Origin: Turicibacter sanguinis
GTDB taxonomy: Bacteria; Bacillota_I; Bacilli_A; MOL361; Turicibacteraceae
Length of the DNA stretch: 64,000 bases
Reading direction: 5' to 3'
NCBI RefSeq assembly: GCF_013046825.1
Contig: NZ_CP053187.1
Location: 2,700,001 to 2,764,000, forward strand
The stretch's first letter is position 1; each line of letters opens with the position of its first letter. Shown piece after piece: positions 33,676 through 44,233 of the stretch. The notes under the pieces were generated by a model, which had not been told where the DNA came from, did not search any database, and was given only the letters and a program-made list of their open reading frames with translations. Made by a program: the position numbers and the translations under genes.

Positions 33676-34989
33676 ATGAAATTTGTAACCAATATTGATG
33701 CTAAAAAATTTAATGACTTTGTGTCAACTCATCCTAAAAATCATTTTCTACAAACCTATGAGTGGGGTGTTTTTAAATCAAAATCACCCGAGTGGTCATT
33801 TGAAACTGTGGGACTTGAAAACGATCAAGGAGAACTCGTTGCAGCTGCGTTAGTTCTCATTCGTTTTTTACCTATCATCAAACGTCCATTTTTATATATT
33901 CCACGTGGATTTGTGCTTGACTTTAATAATGAACAACAATTAAAAGATTTTACAGAAGGAATGAAAAACTTCGCAAAATCAAAAAAAGCAATTTTCTTTA
34001 AAATCGATCCAGACCTAAAATACGTTAATCGCACCATCGATGGTGAAATTGCAGAAGGGGCGTTCCCAAATGAGTCACTAATTCAATCTTTGCTTAACCT
34101 CAATTATAAACATTTAGGCTTCACACAAGATTTTGACTCTAGCATTCAACCTCGATATACTTTCCGCTTAGATTTAAAACCAGAAGAAAAAAACTTATTA
34201 CAAGGCTGTCATACAAAAACACGCTACAATTTAAAAGTAGCACAAAAAAAAGGAATCGAAATTGTAGAAGGATCACGTGAAGATTTAACAAAATTTGAAG
34301 AAATTATGCGTATCACAGGAGAACGTGATGGATTCTTAACTCGTCCTCTTTCTTATTTTGAAGAAATGTATGACACACTAGCCCCTCATGGAATGTGCAA
34401 ACTCTACTTAGCTAAGCTTAATACAGAGCAAGCCTTAAATAATTTAACGGAGGAACTAAATCAAACCACATCAACCATCGAACAATTAAACAATCAACTT
34501 CAAAATGCAGAATTAAATGAGAAGAAACGTCAAAAACTAATTAATAAATTAGAACCCGAAAAAAATAAACTTCAAAATATTACCCAACAATTAAAAGAAG
34601 TGGAACAATTGTATAAAGAACACCCAACAGGGATTACAATGTCAGGGATTATTACCACTTATTTCGGCAATAAAGCATGGTATTTATATGGAGCCAGTGA
34701 TAATGTTTATCGTGAATTCATGCCAAACTACTTAATTCAATGGAAAGCTTTAACAGACGCTAAACAAGATGGATATGAAATTTACGACTTCTTTGGAATT
34801 AGTGGGAAAACAGATGAATCAGATCCATTATATGGTCTATATCGATTTAAAAAAGGATTTGGTGGAGAATTTACCGAATTTATTGGAGAATTTGATTACG
34901 TGATTGATCCCATTGGTTACTTTGCTTGGACCAAACTTTTACCACAATTTAAAAAATTCAAAAAAAGATTGCGCAATAAAAGACATTAA
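33676..34989 (+). CDS. FemABX-type peptidoglycan interpeptide-bridge aminoacyltransferase
   Basis: Fem proteins add amino acids from aminoacyl-tRNA to the peptide stem of lipid II at the cytoplasmic face. The 437-residue protein has the two GNAT-like halves of the FemX/MurM fold. FLQTYEWGVFK near 24-34 and TKTRYNLKVAQKKGIEI near 180-196 are family motifs. A helical coiled-coil arm rich in Leu, Glu, Gln and Asn (about 250-315), typical of Fem proteins, is inserted, and WYLYGASDNVYREFMPNYLIQW near 332-353 closes the core (read in parts). A GGTGGAG ribosome site precedes the ATG. Its presence suggests a branched or bridged peptidoglycan. Confidence 0.92.
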   Translation: MKFVTNIDAKKFNDFVSTHPKNHFLQTYEWGVFKSKSPEWSFETVGLENDQGELVAAALVLIRFLPIIKRPFLYIPRGFVLDFNNEQQLKDFTEGMKNFAKSKKAIFFKIDPDLKYVNRTIDGEIAEGAFPNESLIQSLLNLNYKHLGFTQDFDSSIQPRYTFRLDLKPEEKNLLQGCHTKTRYNLKVAQKKGIEIVEGSREDLTKFEEIMRITGERDGFLTRPLSYFEEMYDTLAPHGMCKLYLAKLNTEQALNNLTEELNQTTSTIEQLNNQLQNAELNEKKRQKLINKLEPEKNKLQNITQQLKEVEQLYKEHPTGITMSGIITTYFGNKAWYLYGASDNVYREFMPNYLIQWKALTDAKQDGYEIYDFFGISGKTDESDPLYGLYRFKKGFGGEFTEFIGEFDYVIDPIGYFAWTKLLPQFKKFKKRLRNKRH

Positions 34990-35058
34990 AAAAGGACACC
35001 GACATGTAGTGCACCCCAAATGTTAGACTTAAAAATCTAATGTTAGGGGTGCTTTTCT

Positions 35059-35592
35059 ATGGCTAAATATAGCTCAGAATTTAAGTTGCATGTTGTTAAC
35101 GAGTATTTGCAGGGAACTTTAGGTTACCGTTTGCTCGCTAAAAAATATCACATACCAAGTAAATCACAAATTGAAACGTGGGTTAGACAATATAAACAAA
35201 CTGGAAGAAGTGGAGTTCAACGAAAAGAAAAACAAGAATATACTGGAGAATTTAAATTAAATGTATTAAACGATATGAAAACAACAGGTGCTTCATATAG
35301 TCAAACTGCTATCCATTTTGGATTATCAGAGATAGGAACGATTGCCAATTGGAAGGCAGACTTTCTAAAAGACGGTGCAGAGGCATTCTTTAAATCGAAA
35401 GGAAGGCCTCAAAATCCTATGACTAAATTAAAAGCATCTAAACAACCAAAAACTTTAACTCGTGAACAACAATTAGAAGAAGAACTTAAATTATTGAGAA
35501 TCGAGAATGAATACTTAAAAAAGTGTCACGCCCATGGAATTACGCCATGGAGCCAAAGAATCAAATCGAAACAAGAATCATCCAAGAATTAA
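35059..35592 (+). CDS. IS3-family OrfA (helix-turn-helix protein)
   Basis: A 177-residue DNA-binding protein with two helix-turn-helix segments (about residues 5-50 and 60-110) and a leucine-zipper-like C-terminus (LEEELKLLRIENEYLKK). The sequence A-AAA-AAG at 35517-35523 lies in the correct phase for -1 ribosomal slippage into orfB, giving the OrfAB transposase. No stop or deletion interrupts it. Confidence 0.9.
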   Translation: MAKYSSEFKLHVVNEYLQGTLGYRLLAKKYHIPSKSQIETWVRQYKQTGRSGVQRKEKQEYTGEFKLNVLNDMKTTGASYSQTAIHFGLSEIGTIANWKADFLKDGAEAFFKSKGRPQNPMTKLKASKQPKTLTREQQLEEELKLLRIENEYLKKCHAHGITPWSQRIKSKQESSKN

Positions 35593-36437
35593 CGGCTAAT
35601 TTTAAATTAAGTGACATTTTAAAGGTCACAAAGTTTCCTAAATCAACCTATCACTATTGGGTCAATAAGATGAAACAAGTAAATCCTGATCAAGAGCTTG
35701 AAGAGCTGATTTTAATTATTTTTAAAGAGAGTGATGAGACTTACGGCTATCGTCGAATTCAAGATGAGCTTTATAATAGAGGAATTAGAATCAATCATAA
35801 AAAAGTATATCGTCTCATGAAAAAGCTTGGGATAATGTGTGTCAAGTTTGGTCGTAAATCACGTCAATATCGCTCATACAAAGGGACTGTTGGAACAGTG
35901 GCTAAGAATCGAATTAATCGCCGTTTTAATACACCGTATCCTTATCAAAAGTTAACAACAGATGTGACGGAGTTTAAAACACAAGAAGGAAAGAAATTAT
36001 ATTTGAGCCCTATAATGGATATGGCAACGGGTGAAATTTTATCTTTTTCAATTAGCCATAAACCTGATTTAAACTTTGTCATGGAATCATTATATCAAGT
36101 TCTTCCAATTCTTGAACAAGCTAAATATCGAACAACGATTCATTCTGATCAAGGTTGGCACTATCAACATAGACAATGGGTTCAAACATTAAAACAGAAT
36201 AACATATTTCAAAGTATGTCTCGTAAAGGAAACTGTTTAGATCATTCTCCTATGGAAAATTTCTTCGAGATTCTTAAACAAGAAAAATATTATGGTAAAA
36301 CATTCAAAACATATGAGGAGCTAAAAGAAGCAATTGAAGAATATATTGACTACTATAATCATAAACGAATCAAAAGAAAATTGGCTGGCATGAGTCCAGT
36401 TCAATACCGAATTCATACCAGCCAATTGGCTGCTTAA
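35523..36437 (+). CDS. IS3-family OrfB (DDE transposase catalytic part)
   Basis: A 304-residue rve-type catalytic domain. It contains the HTH_21-like segment YGYRRIQDEL near 75-84, the first Asp in TTDVTEF (near 145), the second in HSDQGWHY (near 210) and Glu in MENFFEILKQE (near 245). It overlaps orfA by 70 bases in the -1 frame and is expected to be translated as a fusion by slippage at 35517-35523. Intact. Confidence 0.93.
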   Translation: MSRPWNYAMEPKNQIETRIIQELTANFKLSDILKVTKFPKSTYHYWVNKMKQVNPDQELEELILIIFKESDETYGYRRIQDELYNRGIRINHKKVYRLMKKLGIMCVKFGRKSRQYRSYKGTVGTVAKNRINRRFNTPYPYQKLTTDVTEFKTQEGKKLYLSPIMDMATGEILSFSISHKPDLNFVMESLYQVLPILEQAKYRTTIHSDQGWHYQHRQWVQTLKQNNIFQSMSRKGNCLDHSPMENFFEILKQEKYYGKTFKTYEELKEAIEEYIDYYNHKRIKRKLAGMSPVQYRIHTSQLAA

Positions 36438-36482
36438 TATTTAGTTCAACTTTTTGGGGTCACTACAACAAGGTGTCCTTTT

Positions 36483-37928
36483 TTATGCATTCTTTTCTAA
36501 TCTTCTACGAAGTACTTCTTTCGCAACTTCACGATCATCTAAACGAATATTCCCACTTTTCCAATATTGGATTTGCTCATGACCTCGTCCTGCAATTAAT
36601 ACAATATCATTTTTCTGTGCTTTATTGATAGCAGTTTCAATTGCTTCAATCCGATCAACAATCACTTCATAATTCATTGGTTTAATTCCAGAAACCATTT
36701 CATTCAAAATATCAACCGGATCTTCTGAATGAGGATCATCTGTTGTAAAAATAACATCATCTGCATAATCAACGGATAACTTAGCGATAACTGGGCGTTT
36801 GGTACGATCTCGATCTCCTGGACATCCAATAACAACTTTGACCCCATTTTGTTTAATCCCGGTCACAAACTCTAACACTTTCTCAACCCCATCTGGCGTA
36901 TGAGCATAGTCAACAATAACCGTAAAGTCTTGACCCTCATTAATAATTTCCATTCGGCCATCAACAGGCGATAATGTTTTAATTAACGCAATAATTTGTT
37001 CCATTGGCATCGAAGCCGAATAGGCAGAAGCCATAGCCCCTAGGGCATTATAAACATTAAATCTTCCTAAAAGCGGTGTTTGGACCTCATAGATCCCTTC
37101 TGGGCATGTCAATTTAAAACTTGTTCCAAATGACGTCATGTGAATATCCTCTGCTTTAAAGTCCGCATCCGACTCAATTCCATATGTATAAACAGCAGTC
37201 TGACTTTCTTTTAAGCGATTAACTAATTTTTCACCATACTCATCATCTAAATTCACAATCCCATGACCATCAGGAGTTAACATTTCAAACAACTTATATT
37301 TCGCTTCAAAATAGTCATCCATCGTTGGATGAAAATCTAAATGTTCTGGTGTCAGGTTTGTAAATAATGCAACTTTAAACTGACAGTAATCAACACGATG
37401 TAATTCTAAAGCATGTGAAGAAACTTCAATCGCAACTTGTTTTACGCCCTCTTCAACCATCTCATGAAAAATACGTTGCAAACTTAAAGGCTCAGGTGTT
37501 GTATTTTTAGGTTCAATGTAATGATTGGCATAGCGAATTCCATTTGTTCCAATGTATCCAACATGCCCTTCAAAACCAGTTAGAAGATGCTCTAAAATAT
37601 AGGCTGTTGTTGTTTTTCCGTTTGTTCCAGTTAATCCAAATAAATTTAGCTTTTCTGTTGGTTTATTAAACATCAAATGCGCAAGCCTTGGAAGTTCAAC
37701 TGCTGTATCTTTGACAATAATTTGAGGAATTGCAATATTTTCAAGTTCATATTCACAAACGATTGCAACAGCTCCAGCTTCTTCTGCTGACTTAGCAAAG
37801 CGATGCCCATCAACAGTATATCCCTTTATACACACAAATAAATCGCCTGGCTTTACTTGACGATTGTCTGTTGCAATACCGGTTACCTCAAAATCTTGTT
37901 CAACATTGAATAACGATTTAATATTCAT
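36483..37928 (-). CDS. murE: UDP-N-acetylmuramoyl-tripeptide synthetase MurE
   Basis: MurE adds the third amino acid to the peptidoglycan stem peptide. The 481-residue Mur ligase has the ATP loop LTGTNGKTTTAY at residues 99-110, the central domain with NLTPEHLDFH at 191-200 and the C-terminal domain with DYAHTPDG at 340-347. The DNPR motif that marks diaminopimelate-adding enzymes reads DDPH here (397-400), so the added residue is uncertain: possibly lysine or another diamino acid. AGAGGTGA precedes the ATG. It follows mtaB by 22 bases and has lost its terminator to the IS insertion. Confidence 0.93.
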   Translation of the reverse strand: MNIKSLFNVEQDFEVTGIATDNRQVKPGDLFVCIKGYTVDGHRFAKSAEEAGAVAIVCEYELENIAIPQIIVKDTAVELPRLAHLMFNKPTEKLNLFGLTGTNGKTTTAYILEHLLTGFEGHVGYIGTNGIRYANHYIEPKNTTPEPLSLQRIFHEMVEEGVKQVAIEVSSHALELHRVDYCQFKVALFTNLTPEHLDFHPTMDDYFEAKYKLFEMLTPDGHGIVNLDDEYGEKLVNRLKESQTAVYTYGIESDADFKAEDIHMTSFGTSFKLTCPEGIYEVQTPLLGRFNVYNALGAMASAYSASMPMEQIIALIKTLSPVDGRMEIINEGQDFTVIVDYAHTPDGVEKVLEFVTGIKQNGVKVVIGCPGDRDRTKRPVIAKLSVDYADDVIFTTDDPHSEDPVDILNEMVSGIKPMNYEVIVDRIEAIETAINKAQKNDIVLIAGRGHEQIQYWKSGNIRLDDREVAKEVLRRRLEKNA

Positions 37929-37950
37929 GACATCACCTCTAATTATTCTG

Positions 37951-39255
37951 TTACTTCACGATTTCCCCTAAACAAATTGGATAATCTGCTTTTACAACCT
38001 TCACTGGCACAACTTCTCCAATTAAATCCGTTTCCCCTTTAAACTCCACTTTTACATAATTACTTGCATGCCCTACTAAATACCCTTCTTTTGTATGTGA
38101 GGCTTCTTCTGGAATAACTTGTAGAATTTTTCCTTCACAAGAACTTGCATATTCTTTAGCCAATTGTTCACTCAATGCTAATAATTTATTAACTCGCATC
38201 GACTTAACCATTTCTGGGACTTGATTTTCCATACGCGCAGCCGGCGTTCCATTACGCACTGAATACGGGAAGACGTGTAATTCAGAGAATCCGATACGTT
38301 TAATCGTCTCAACTGTTTCATTAAATAGCTCTTCTGTTTCTCCTGGGAAGCCTACAATCACATCTGTTGTAATTGCTAAATTGTCAAATAACTCACGTAA
38401 CTCTTTTACCTTTGCCTCAAATTCAGCTAATGTATAGGGACGCTTCATTCCCTTTAAGATTTCATTTGATCCAGCTTGAAGTGGCATATGTAAATGGTTC
38501 ACAATTTTATCTGACATTTTCATGGCAGTGATGACATCATCTGTCATTTCTGATGCCTCAATTGAAGAGATACGAATACGTTTTAATCCGTCAATTTTAA
38601 TTAAGTCTTGAAGTAATTTACCAAAACTATAATCTTCTAAATCTTCACCATAAGCCGCTGTATGAATCCCTGTTAAAACGACTTCACAGTGACCATTCGC
38701 TACTAATTGCTTAACTTGATCAATAACGATTTCAGGTTTTTGAGAACGAACAGTTCCACGCGCCCAAGGAATAATGCAATACGTACAGAAATTATTACAT
38801 CCATCTTGAATTTTTAATGTTGCACGCGTACGGTCTGAGAATTGAGAAACATTCAATGTTTCAAATCCATCTACCTTGAAAACATTTTGAATTTGTGAAA
38901 TCGGTTGACGCTCTTCACGATATTTTTGAACTAATTGAGGAATTTGGTCACGTCCATGTGTTCCAATCACAATATCAACGCCCTCGATATCCATAATTTC
39001 TTTTGGTTTGGTTTGTGCGTAACATCCCATGACACACATAACGGCCTCAGGGTTACGACGAATGGCACGACGAATCACTTGACGACTTTTTTTATCTCCT
39101 GTATTCGTGACCGTACACGTATTAATGATATAGACATCTGCTACACCTTTAAAATCTACTTTTTCATAACCTTCATTTTTAAATAACTCCCATACTGCTT
39201 CTGTTTCATAATGATTTACTTTGCATCCTAATGTATGAAATGCTACAGTCGGCAT
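37951..39255 (-). CDS. mtaB: tRNA N6-threonylcarbamoyladenosine-37 methylthiotransferase MtaB
   Basis: MtaB converts t6A37 to ms2t6A37 in ANN-decoding tRNAs. The 434 residues have a UPF0004 domain with HTLGCKVNHYET (Cys11) and two further cysteines (NTCTVTN near 47; MGCYAQ near 80), then a radical SAM domain with CNNFCTYCIIPWARG near 153-167 and a C-terminal TRAM domain. AAAGGA precedes the ATG. The position after rsmE matches yqeV in B. subtilis. Confidence 0.96.
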   Translation of the reverse strand: MPTVAFHTLGCKVNHYETEAVWELFKNEGYEKVDFKGVADVYIINTCTVTNTGDKKSRQVIRRAIRRNPEAVMCVMGCYAQTKPKEIMDIEGVDIVIGTHGRDQIPQLVQKYREERQPISQIQNVFKVDGFETLNVSQFSDRTRATLKIQDGCNNFCTYCIIPWARGTVRSQKPEIVIDQVKQLVANGHCEVVLTGIHTAAYGEDLEDYSFGKLLQDLIKIDGLKRIRISSIEASEMTDDVITAMKMSDKIVNHLHMPLQAGSNEILKGMKRPYTLAEFEAKVKELRELFDNLAITTDVIVGFPGETEELFNETVETIKRIGFSELHVFPYSVRNGTPAARMENQVPEMVKSMRVNKLLALSEQLAKEYASSCEGKILQVIPEEASHTKEGYLVGHASNYVKVEFKGETDLIGEVVPVKVVKADYPICLGEIVK

Positions 39256-39295
39256 AAAATCATTCCTTTCCCTATGACAAATCTTGTTGTGATAT

Positions 39296-40042
39296 TTAAA
39301 ATTCTAATGCAAACGAAATCGCACTCAACGCGTAAATCGGTGCTGTTTCTGTTCTTAAAATGCGAGGCCCTAATGCACACGGTTTAAATCCATGCTGGAT
39401 TAATAAATCAACTTCTTTTTCTCCAACGCCTCCCTCAGGCCCAACTAATAACAATAACGTTGCACCTGGTTTTATATTTTCTAACGTTTGTTTTAATTGA
39501 GCTAATTCACCTTGTTTGGCTGTTTCTTCATAAGCAAACAAGCAAACATCGTAATGTTTAGATTGTTCTAAGAAAGCCTTAAAGGTATGAACAGAATGAA
39601 CTTTTGGAACCACTTGACGATGAGACTGTTCAGCAGCTTCTTTTGCAATCTTATTCCATCGTTCAACCTTTTTCACTTCCTTTTTAGCATCTAGTTTAAC
39701 AACACAACGTTCCATACTTACCGGCATAAAGTTAGTTGCTCCACACTCCGTTGCCTTTTGAATGACCCATTCAAATTTATCTCCTTTAGGTAACCCTTGG
39801 GCAATCGTGACCTCAATGGGTAATTCCGTATCACTTTCAATTGCTTCACCAATTTCTCCCGTCACTTCATCTGGTGTTACGGCTGTAATCGTGAGATAAT
39901 AACATTCTTTATCTTCATTACAAACAATGATTCGCTCACCGACTTCCATTCGCATGACACGGGCGATATGATGAGCATCTTCATCAGTAATTCGAACTTG
40001 TTTCGCTTGAAACTGATGATTTTTTAAAAAATAACGTTGCAT
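39296..40042 (-). CDS. rsmE: 16S rRNA m3U1498 methyltransferase RsmE
   Basis: A 248-residue SPOUT methyltransferase for U1498 of 16S rRNA. An N-terminal PUA-like part (to about 70) precedes the knotted domain with LVGPEGGVGEKE near 197-208 and LGPRILRTETAP near 222-233, which bind the methyl donor. GGAGG precedes the ATG. It lies between prmA and mtaB as in Bacillus (yqeU). Confidence 0.96.
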   Translation of the reverse strand: MQRYFLKNHQFQAKQVRITDEDAHHIARVMRMEVGERIIVCNEDKECYYLTITAVTPDEVTGEIGEAIESDTELPIEVTIAQGLPKGDKFEWVIQKATECGATNFMPVSMERCVVKLDAKKEVKKVERWNKIAKEAAEQSHRQVVPKVHSVHTFKAFLEQSKHYDVCLFAYEETAKQGELAQLKQTLENIKPGATLLLLVGPEGGVGEKEVDLLIQHGFKPCALGPRILRTETAPIYALSAISFALEF

Positions 40043-40063
40043 TACGTTGCCTCCAATTCGACT

Positions 40064-41002
40064 TTAACCTTCGTATGTTGCCACAATCGCAACCCATCCA
40101 TTTTTTTCTCTCACTTCTTCAATCTTAAATTGATGGGCAACTAAAGCATCTAATACTGCTTGTTTTTCATGGTCAACAATACCAGAACAAATAAACGTTT
40201 GACCTTGTGGTAATACTTTCACCACATCATCTAACATATTAATAATAATCGGTGCTAATATATTAGCTACCATTAACGTTGGAGCTTCTGATAACGCCTC
40301 CACCCCATCAATTAAATTGTTTTTCTCAATGATAATGTTTTGACAATGATTCATTTCAATATTTTCTTTTGCACGAATCACTGCCATTGCGTCCAAGTCA
40401 ACCGCATAAACCAAACGACATCCAAGTTTTGAAGCAGCGATTGCTAAAATTCCAGAACCAGTTCCTACATCAACAACGACTTGACTTGAATTGGCATACT
40501 GTTCAATCAATTCTAAACATAATTGTGTCGTTTCATGCGTTCCAGATCCAAAGGCCATTCCCGGATCTAACATAATCTCTGTCACATTAGGATCAGTTGT
40601 AGGTTCAAGCCAACAAGGTTTAATCACTAGCGTCTTCGTAATTTCAATTGGAGTATAATGTTTTTTCCAACTATTTGCCCAGTCTTCTTCATCTAACATT
40701 TTGATTTCCAGTTTATTATGGTCAAAGTTATCAAATTTTAAATTTAATAATTGCGTTCTCACAAATTCTAACTGTGTTTCAATATCTGACGTTACGGCTA
40801 AATAGCCTTTAATGATAACTCCATCACTTGGATAATCATTAGGATTTAGGCGATAAATTTCACCAAAATGATCCTCATGTGATTCTGTTACGGTATTTGA
40901 ATCTTCAAGTAAGACTCCCTTCGAACCAGCCTCAATAAAAATATTACTAACTAAATCATACGCTTCATGCGTTGAATGAAAACTTAACTCTAACCAGTTC
41001 AT
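40064..41002 (-). CDS. prmA: Ribosomal protein L11 methyltransferase
   Basis: PrmA trimethylates ribosomal protein L11. The 312-residue protein has a substrate-binding N-terminal domain and a class I methyltransferase domain with DPGMAFGSGTHETTQLCLE near 145-163 and VVDVGTGSGILAIAASKLG near 175-193. GAGGTGA precedes the ATG. It is downstream of dnaJ as in Bacillus (yqeT), and a separate extended -10 promoter lies upstream. Confidence 0.96.
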   Translation of the reverse strand: MNWLELSFHSTHEAYDLVSNIFIEAGSKGVLLEDSNTVTESHEDHFGEIYRLNPNDYPSDGVIIKGYLAVTSDIETQLEFVRTQLLNLKFDNFDHNKLEIKMLDEEDWANSWKKHYTPIEITKTLVIKPCWLEPTTDPNVTEIMLDPGMAFGSGTHETTQLCLELIEQYANSSQVVVDVGTGSGILAIAASKLGCRLVYAVDLDAMAVIRAKENIEMNHCQNIIIEKNNLIDGVEALSEAPTLMVANILAPIIINMLDDVVKVLPQGQTFICSGIVDHEKQAVLDALVAHQFKIEEVREKNGWVAIVATYEG

Positions 41003-41034
41003 GAAGTCACCTCATTTATCAATTTTATCTCTAA

Positions 41035-41043
41035 ATTATAACA
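41035..41043 (-). promoter_or_regulatory. Extended -10 promoter before prmA
   Basis: On the minus strand TG-T-TATAAT (41043-41035) is a perfect extended -10, about 35 bases upstream of prmA. The -35 (TTTTAG at 17 bases) is weak. Confidence 0.5.
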
Positions 41044-41119
41044 CAATTCATCAAAAACTAAAAATTATGTTCTTTTGTTTAATATTGTAAATTTTTTATA
41101 GTGTCATTCTTTTTCCATA

Positions 41120-41154
41120 AAAAAATTGTAAGGATTCTTCATCCTTACAATTTT
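41120..41154 (-). terminator. Intrinsic terminator after dnaJ
   Basis: A perfect 14-bp stem (41122-41135 and 41141-41154, AAAATTGTAAGGAT and its complement) with a 5-base loop and a following T-run on the minus strand. Confidence 0.9.
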
Positions 41155-41156
41155 CA

Positions 41157-42305
41157 TTATTTAAAGGCCTTTTTTAACTTATCCCAGATTGAACCTGTTT
41201 TATCTTCTAACTGATCAAATTCATGTAATAATTCACGTTGACGATGACTTACTTTTTTAGGAACGACTAATTTAACTTTGACATATAAGTCTCCCGTCAT
41301 TTCGCGGTTAATGTATTTAATTCCTTTATTACGAACTCTAAATTCAGTTCCTGGTTGTGTTCCTTCTGGAATTTTTAAAGCCACTTTTCCATTTAACGTC
41401 GGTACTTCAACTTCAGCTCCTAAAGTTGCTTGACTAAATGAGATTGGAATTTCACAACGAAGGTCATAACCATCGCGAACAAAGAAATCATGTGGTAAGA
41501 CTCTAAATCCAACATATAAATCTCCACTTGGTCCGCCATTACGTCCCGCTTCTCCTTGACCTGTTAAGCGGATTTGTTGACCATCATCAATTCCAGCTGG
41601 AACTTTAACTTCAATCGTTTTTTGACGGTTAACTGTTCCATGCCCTGAACAAGCATCACATTTATGTTTAATCTTTTTACCCGTTCCAGAACAGTCAGGA
41701 CAAGTCGTTTGAGTTTGCATACGTCCAAGAATCGTATTTTGAACTTCCACAACGCGTCCTGTTCCACTACAACGAGAACATGTTTCAATATCGTCTTTAG
41801 AACGTGCTCCTGATCCCCCACATTTTGTACATTCTTCTTCACGATTTACTGTAATCTCTTTTGTCACGCCAAATGCAGCTTCTTCAAACGTAATCGTTAT
41901 TGTTTGCTTTAAATCATTACCACGTTGTGGGGCATTTGGATTTCGACGATTTGAGCCACCACCGAATCCGCCGAATCCGCCTCCGAACATACTTTCAAAT
42001 ATATCTTCGAATCCGCCTCCGAATCCGCCTTGTGCTCCACCAAATCCTCCGAATCCGCCAAATCCACCTTGGCCACCGAATCCATCTGTTGCTGCATGTC
42101 CATATTGATCATAGGCTGCGCGCTTTTGCTCATCGCTAAGCACCTCATATGCTTCTTGTACCTCTTTGAACTTTTCTTCTGCATTTGCTTCCGTTGCAAC
42201 ATCAGGATGATACTGTTTAGCTAACTTACGGTAAGCGCGCTTAATTTCTTGATCAGTTGCTGTTTTTGAAACACCTAGCACCTCATAATAATCACGTTTT
42301 GCCAT
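41157..42305 (-). CDS. dnaJ: Chaperone protein DnaJ
   Basis: DnaJ delivers unfolded proteins to DnaK and stimulates its ATPase. The 382-residue type I protein has a J domain with HPD (residues about 33-35), a long Gly/Phe-rich region (about 75-125), four zinc-binding CxxCxGxG repeats (CTKCGGSG, CSRCSGTG, CPDCSGTG, CDACSGHG, about 150-215) and the C-terminal substrate domains. The ATG at 42305 lies after AAAGGAGGG; an in-frame start 18 codons upstream would put that site inside the gene. Confidence 0.98.
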   Translation of the reverse strand: MAKRDYYEVLGVSKTATDQEIKRAYRKLAKQYHPDVATEANAEEKFKEVQEAYEVLSDEQKRAAYDQYGHAATDGFGGQGGFGGFGGFGGAQGGFGGGFEDIFESMFGGGFGGFGGGSNRRNPNAPQRGNDLKQTITITFEEAAFGVTKEITVNREEECTKCGGSGARSKDDIETCSRCSGTGRVVEVQNTILGRMQTQTTCPDCSGTGKKIKHKCDACSGHGTVNRQKTIEVKVPAGIDDGQQIRLTGQGEAGRNGGPSGDLYVGFRVLPHDFFVRDGYDLRCEIPISFSQATLGAEVEVPTLNGKVALKIPEGTQPGTEFRVRNKGIKYINREMTGDLYVKVKLVVPKKVSHRQRELLHEFDQLEDKTGSIWDKLKKAFK

Positions 42306-42342
42306 GCTGTACCCTCCTTTTATTCTTTCATAATATACCATA

Positions 42343-42376
42343 AAAAAAGTCAAAGTCATAGTAGACTTTGACTTTT
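42343..42376 (-). terminator. Intrinsic terminator between dnaK and dnaJ
   Basis: AAAAGTCAAAGTC (42345-42357) pairs perfectly with GACTTTGACTTTT (42364-42376), with T residues following on the minus strand. It should reduce read-through from dnaK to dnaJ. Confidence 0.85.
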
Positions 42377-42386
42377 AAATTTTTTA

Positions 42387-44207
<1,821 letters not shown>

Positions 44208-44233
44208 TCATCCTCCTATATAACAATTTAGAA

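Larger units (their letters stand above)
35005..36467 (+). mobile_element. IS3-family element (IS150-like), intact
   Basis: The 1463-bp element is bounded by inverted repeats that begin TGTAGTG at each end, followed by CACCCCAAA on the left and ACCCCAAAA on the right (read inward). It is flanked by a 3-bp target duplication ACA (35002-35004 and 36468-36470). It carries orfA and orfB with an A6G slippery site. The exact ends and duplication are clear because it split a terminator stem. Confidence 0.93.
34990..36484. terminator. Bidirectional femX/murE terminator, split by an IS3-family insertion
   Basis: The left arm A-run plus GGACACC (34994-35000) and the right arm GGTGTCC plus T-run (36472-36484) are exact complements. 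Removing the IS and one copy of the ACA duplication restores GGACACC-GACAA-GGTGTCC flanked by A6 and T6, a classical bidirectional terminator for convergent femX and murE. The arms are now about 1.47 kb apart. Confidence 0.85.

Noticed and set aside
41930-42080. Short tandem repeats resembling a repeat array
   Set aside because: They encode the Gly/Phe-rich linker of DnaJ; spacing is irregular and there are no spacers, so this is not a CRISPR array.
41900-42224. Open frames on both strands over the dnaJ Gly/Phe region
   Set aside because: They are by-products of the repetitive glycine/phenylalanine codons in dnaJ.
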